Assembly: GCA_018819065.1 (NCBI GenBank)
Contig: JAHJQL010000053.1
Location: 1 to 49,399 of the forward strand
DNA: 49,399 bases
Source of the DNA: Nanobdellota archaeon
Lineage (GTDB): Archaea; Nanobdellota; Nanobdellia; Woesearchaeales; GCA-2686295
Reading direction: 5' to 3'
The notes below the pieces were generated by a model. The model ran no database searches. It had not been told where the DNA came from and worked only from the letters and a program-made list of their open reading frames with translations. Made by a program: the position numbers and the translations under genes. Below, piece by piece: positions 46,042-49,399 of the stretch (the first letter of the stretch is position 1; each line of letters opens with the position of its first letter).

Positions 46042-46230
46042 TTAAAAATCGTCAGTTCTAAACTTAAAACGTTTGAAGAGATTAAAGATTTGTATGAGAT
46101 TTATGCATGGTATGATGTTCTTGCAAAAGTTGTTGTTGAATAAAAAGGAGACTTGAAAAAACTCTTTCAAAACAATGTGTTAATTGTTGAAGGGATTTCT
46201 TCAACAGAAACATTGCTGGTTTTTGAGTAA
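46042..46230 (+). pseudogene. Decayed standalone Lrp/AsnC RAM-domain gene
   Basis: In-frame: VSSKLKTFEEIKDLYEIYAWYDVLAKVVVE*KGDLKKLFQNNVLIVEGISSTETLLVFE*; TAA at 46141 and no clear start codon. Confidence 0.65.
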
Positions 46231-46236
46231 AAATAC

Positions 46237-48450
46237 TTACTCATGATAATCTGAATCGATTAACTCCCTTATCTTCTTTGCTTTCTTCTCACCTATAAGT
46301 TTTACCTTCCTAAGGGCCTCTTCTGATGCATTAATAACTTTTCCTGGAGATTTAAACTCTTTAAGCAGCGGTCTTGCAAGTGCAGCCCCTATTCCTGGAA
46401 TTGCACTTATCAAATATTCTTGCTGTTCTTTTAAGGAAAGGGGTTTTGCCGTGTGCATCTGAAAATCTTTCTTCTCACCATCTTGCTCTCTTTGAGCAAT
46501 TATTTTAAGTGTTGCGGCTGTGTCTAAATGATTTTTAGTAAATATTATTGGAATTCTATAAGACACAGCTATTGTTGAAAGCATCCCTCTTATGGCATTT
46601 GGATGTATGTTTCTCTGTGAAAAAATATCTTCTTCACCTTCGACAATAATAACTGGCTTTAAGTAAGTTGACAAATCTCTTATTTGTTGAAGCAGGCGCC
46701 CGTCTATTATTGAATCAACGAAATCTTTTTTAGTTTTATACTCAACCACGACTTCATCACTTAATAAATAATCACCTACTTCCAACGTCTTTAAGTCAAG
46801 AATAATTCCGTCTTCTAAGAGTGTCTTCATAACTTTTGACCCTTTCTCACGGTAATCGACAACTATTTTCGTTTTTGATTCTTCAACAAATAAATTCAGT
46901 TTTTGATCTTGAGTTTTTTCTTTTGTTAAATTAATTTTTTTAAAGTCTTCTTTGAGTTTTTTAAGGTTAACAGACATTCTTCGTTCCTTGTGAAAAGCAG
47001 ACCACCTATATCCTTCATCTCTTGTCTTCTTAGTTACTAACACAAACACTTTACCCTTATCAAGTCTACCAGTCCGTCCCCTTCTTTGTATGCTTCTTAT
47101 GGCTGATGGCACGGGTTCATAAAATATTACTAAATCAACTTGAGGTATGTCTAGTCCTTCCTCTCCAACAGATGTGCTTATCAAACAATTAAACTCTCCT
47201 TTTGAGAATAAATCTATTATCTCCTTTTGCTCTTTCTGACTCAAACCCTTATCTTCTTTTGTAGTTTGACCAATGAAAACCTTGCTTGAAATAGATAGTT
47301 CATCCAAAACATCCTTTATTCTCGAAGAACTCGCCCGATATTGTGTGAAAATAATTATTTTTATATTCTTATTTTTCTGTATCTCCTCAGACAATATTTT
47401 TTTTAATAAATCTAATTTTGGATGATCTAGTCCTTCCTTTGTTAATTTTTCAAGTTTAGTCCTGGCGACTTTGAAATCTTTGTCTTCTAAAAGGTTTTTT
47501 ACAGCTTTAACAGATGTTGTTTTTGACTGGTTTTCTAATTTTTCAAAGTATTTCCTTAATGGTTCTAATCCTTGTGACTCTAGCAATTCTAACGCGTGTT
47601 GTATCTTCATAACTTCTGCTAATAAACTTATGGATTTTAATATCTCAAAATCTTTTTCCCCGGAAGAAATCCTGCCTCTGAGTTCTGCTTGTAAAGACAA
47701 CAAAGAAGTTCTTGTGTGACTAGAAAAATCTCCTTGCAAATAACCAAGAGTTCTTAAAGTAGTTATTTTAGTTTTTAAAGATGCAATCAAACTATTTTTT
47801 ATCTCTTTAAACTCCTCAGGAAAATCAACCTCTAACCATTTAATATCAACATCTTGAATATATGGTTTTACATCAGGATCATTTTCAGTTCTAATCTCAA
47901 CATCTTCTATGAATAAGTTTTGGCATACATCTTCTATTTTCGATAATTCTGACCCTGGAGATGCTGTGAGCCCAAGAATTCTTGGGTGTTTTGCCTTAGA
48001 ATGATATTGTTTTGCAATAAACACGTATGAATAATCCTTAACTGCTCTGTGTGCTTCGTCTACAATCAGTAAACTAACATTTTCTAATGATAATTTATTT
48101 GATAAAATGTCGTTTTCTAATCCCTGAGGTGTGCTTACAACAATCTTTGCATCTTCCCAAAGCAAAACCCTTTTTTCCGGCTTTACAAAACCAGAAAAAA
48201 GAATGATTTTGTCATCAAATTCAAAATGTTTCTTAAAAGTCTTAAGGTGTTGCTCCACGAGGGGCTTTGTGGGTGCTAAGACAACCACTTTTGATTTTGG
48301 ATAATTTGTTAACCTATGAGCTGCCAGAAGTAATGCAATCCCTGTTTTTCCCATGCCTGTTGGCAAGACGACCAAACAATTCTTCTGAACACACGTGTTA
48401 AATATTGATTCTTGATATCGCCGTGGTTTAAAATTTTTTATCACAAACAA
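46237..48450 (-). CDS. hef: Hef helicase/nuclease (XPF/FANCM family)
   Basis: VVLPTGMGKTGIALLLA, LLIVDEAHRAVKDYSYVFIA, QRRGRTGRLDKG; nuclease VDYRE...LEVGDYLLSDEVVVEYKTKKDFVDSIIDGRL; C-terminal HhH. Confidence 0.95.
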   Translation of the reverse strand: MFVIKNFKPRRYQESIFNTCVQKNCLVVLPTGMGKTGIALLLAAHRLTNYPKSKVVVLAPTKPLVEQHLKTFKKHFEFDDKIILFSGFVKPEKRVLLWEDAKIVVSTPQGLENDILSNKLSLENVSLLIVDEAHRAVKDYSYVFIAKQYHSKAKHPRILGLTASPGSELSKIEDVCQNLFIEDVEIRTENDPDVKPYIQDVDIKWLEVDFPEEFKEIKNSLIASLKTKITTLRTLGYLQGDFSSHTRTSLLSLQAELRGRISSGEKDFEILKSISLLAEVMKIQHALELLESQGLEPLRKYFEKLENQSKTTSVKAVKNLLEDKDFKVARTKLEKLTKEGLDHPKLDLLKKILSEEIQKNKNIKIIIFTQYRASSSRIKDVLDELSISSKVFIGQTTKEDKGLSQKEQKEIIDLFSKGEFNCLISTSVGEEGLDIPQVDLVIFYEPVPSAIRSIQRRGRTGRLDKGKVFVLVTKKTRDEGYRWSAFHKERRMSVNLKKLKEDFKKINLTKEKTQDQKLNLFVEESKTKIVVDYREKGSKVMKTLLEDGIILDLKTLEVGDYLLSDEVVVEYKTKKDFVDSIIDGRLLQQIRDLSTYLKPVIIVEGEEDIFSQRNIHPNAIRGMLSTIAVSYRIPIIFTKNHLDTAATLKIIAQREQDGEKKDFQMHTAKPLSLKEQQEYLISAIPGIGAALARPLLKEFKSPGKVINASEEALRKVKLIGEKKAKKIRELIDSDYHE

Positions 48451-48518
48451 TAATATTTAAGAATTATTTATATGTGTTTTTAAAAAAGAAAAAAAGTGAA
48501 AAAAAAGAAAAAAAACTT

Positions 48519-48752
48519 TTATTTCCTTCCCCTAGCCATTTTAGCTCTGGAAACATCTCCTTTTCTGTCAACAAAATATAAGTATCCTGATTGTTTTTTG
48601 ACACCTACTCTTGCAACTTTTTCAGCTTTTTGTTTTCCTTTCTTTCCGCCGCCCCTTGACATCTTTGCTCTAGAAACATCTCCGTTTTTATCAACGAAGT
48701 AGAGATATCCTGCTTCTTTTTTTACTCCTGCTTTTACTACCATTTCAGCCAT
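48519..48752 (-). CDS. Small basic protein with duplicated GYLYFVDxxGDVSRAKMxRG motif
   Basis: Two copies: VKKEAGYLYFVDKNGDVSRAKMSRGGG and VKKQSGYLYFVDRKGDVSRAKMARGRK; SD-like AGGGGGT upstream. Confidence 0.8.
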   Translation of the reverse strand: MAEMVVKAGVKKEAGYLYFVDKNGDVSRAKMSRGGGKKGKQKAEKVARVGVKKQSGYLYFVDRKGDVSRAKMARGRK

Positions 48753-48873
48753 ATTATTCTACCCCCTTCATAGTTTAAAGGTTTTAACACCTCGACTATA
48801 AAAAAATTGTTTGTGACGTTAAAAAAAGGTTTTAATTATTTAAATCTTTCGAAATTTACCGAGAAAGAAGTTC

Positions 48874-49209
48874 TTATTTTGGAATGTCAACGTATTTTTT
48901 TATCAATTTTTTGGCTACTTGACCAAAGAACACACCCATTATAAACAAGAAAAAAATGAAAAGCCGGTGACCTGACTCCGTCGCAATCAAGTAACCAAGC
49001 AAAAAACCCATAATTATAAAATAATATGGAAAGTTCAACCCTTTTTTATACTCATACATCGTGGATACAATCATTCCGAAAATTAAGATTATAATTGCTT
49101 TGAAAAACAAACTATCTATTAAAAAAGAAAGTATTAATCCCAAAATCAGAAAAACCAAACAAGCAATTTCGAATATGTTTGCAAACCACATTTTAATTAT
49201 GAAAAACAA
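48874..49209 (-). CDS. Small hypothetical membrane protein
   Basis: 111 aa, about four hydrophobic helices. Confidence 0.6.
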   Translation of the reverse strand: MFFIIKMWFANIFEIACLVFLILGLILSFLIDSLFFKAIIILIFGMIVSTMYEYKKGLNFPYYFIIMGFLLGYLIATESGHRLFIFFLFIMGVFFGQVAKKLIKKYVDIPK

Positions 49210-49272
49210 ATCTTAACAATTAATTTGTTGAGTTGAGTATTTAAAATCTTTGTTTTTAACCAGTATCTCCGA

Positions 49273-49310
49273 ATGTAGCTGTTTGCTACATGTAAAAATC
49301 TTTGATTTTT
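49273..49310. other. Two adjacent perfect inverted repeats at the window edge
   Basis: ATGTAGC-TGTTT-GCTACAT and AAAAATC-TTT-GATTTTT, 2 nt apart. Confidence 0.5.
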
Positions 49311-49399
49311 GAAAATATTTCTATTTTTGAATCTGTTTGTCTAACTTTTGTTTCGAACAACAGCTTTTTAGGCGTTGTTTCACCCCCTGTTTATTTCAC

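Noticed and set aside
46237-48450. Hef nuclease motif EYK instead of ERK as evidence for inactivation
   Set aside because: Catalytic Glu and Lys and the upstream Asp are retained, so activity is plausible.
49311-49399. Short minus ORF VKQRLKSCCSKQKLDKQIQK preceded by GGGGG
   Set aside because: Only 20 codons, no homology recognised, at the window edge.

Overview
The window is a gene-dense, AT-rich archaeal chromosome segment. Gene content and style (split S10/spc ribosomal cluster, single-chain primase, TATA-box promoters, many leaderless starts, small lipoprotein paralogs) suggest a DPANN-type archaeon, possibly Pacearchaeota/Woesearchaeota-like; that placement is inference. I recognise: EndA, FEN1, an EamA-type transporter, Trm5 with a large inserted TIM-barrel domain, PAN, an M24 peptidase, a YggS-like protein, a PadR-type regulator, AlaRS, an MJ0882-like methyltransferase, a CARF-like small protein, a PRC-barrel protein, RFC small subunit, a cell-envelope lipoprotein/membrane cluster, Pelota, an FmrO/RmtB-like 16S rRNA methyltransferase, a TrmB regulator, PheRS alpha and beta, a LOG-family protein, a long ribosomal protein/SecY cluster (L14e to L3, minus strand), a fused PriS-PriL primase, and Hef. 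The strongest candidates for something undescribed are: (1) Trm5 whose Rossmann methyltransferase domain is interrupted by an apparently intact AP-endonuclease-2/xylose-isomerase-like TIM barrel; (2) an archaeal homologue of aminoglycoside-resistance 16S rRNA methyltransferases translationally coupled to Pelota; (3) a perfect 10-bp hairpin that presents the L29 Shine-Dalgarno in its loop and pairs the start codon in its stem; (4) a GC-rich structured intergenic element at 6062-6138. I saw no CRISPR array, rRNA, confident tRNA or transposase. All assignments come from reading motifs by eye; no database search was run.
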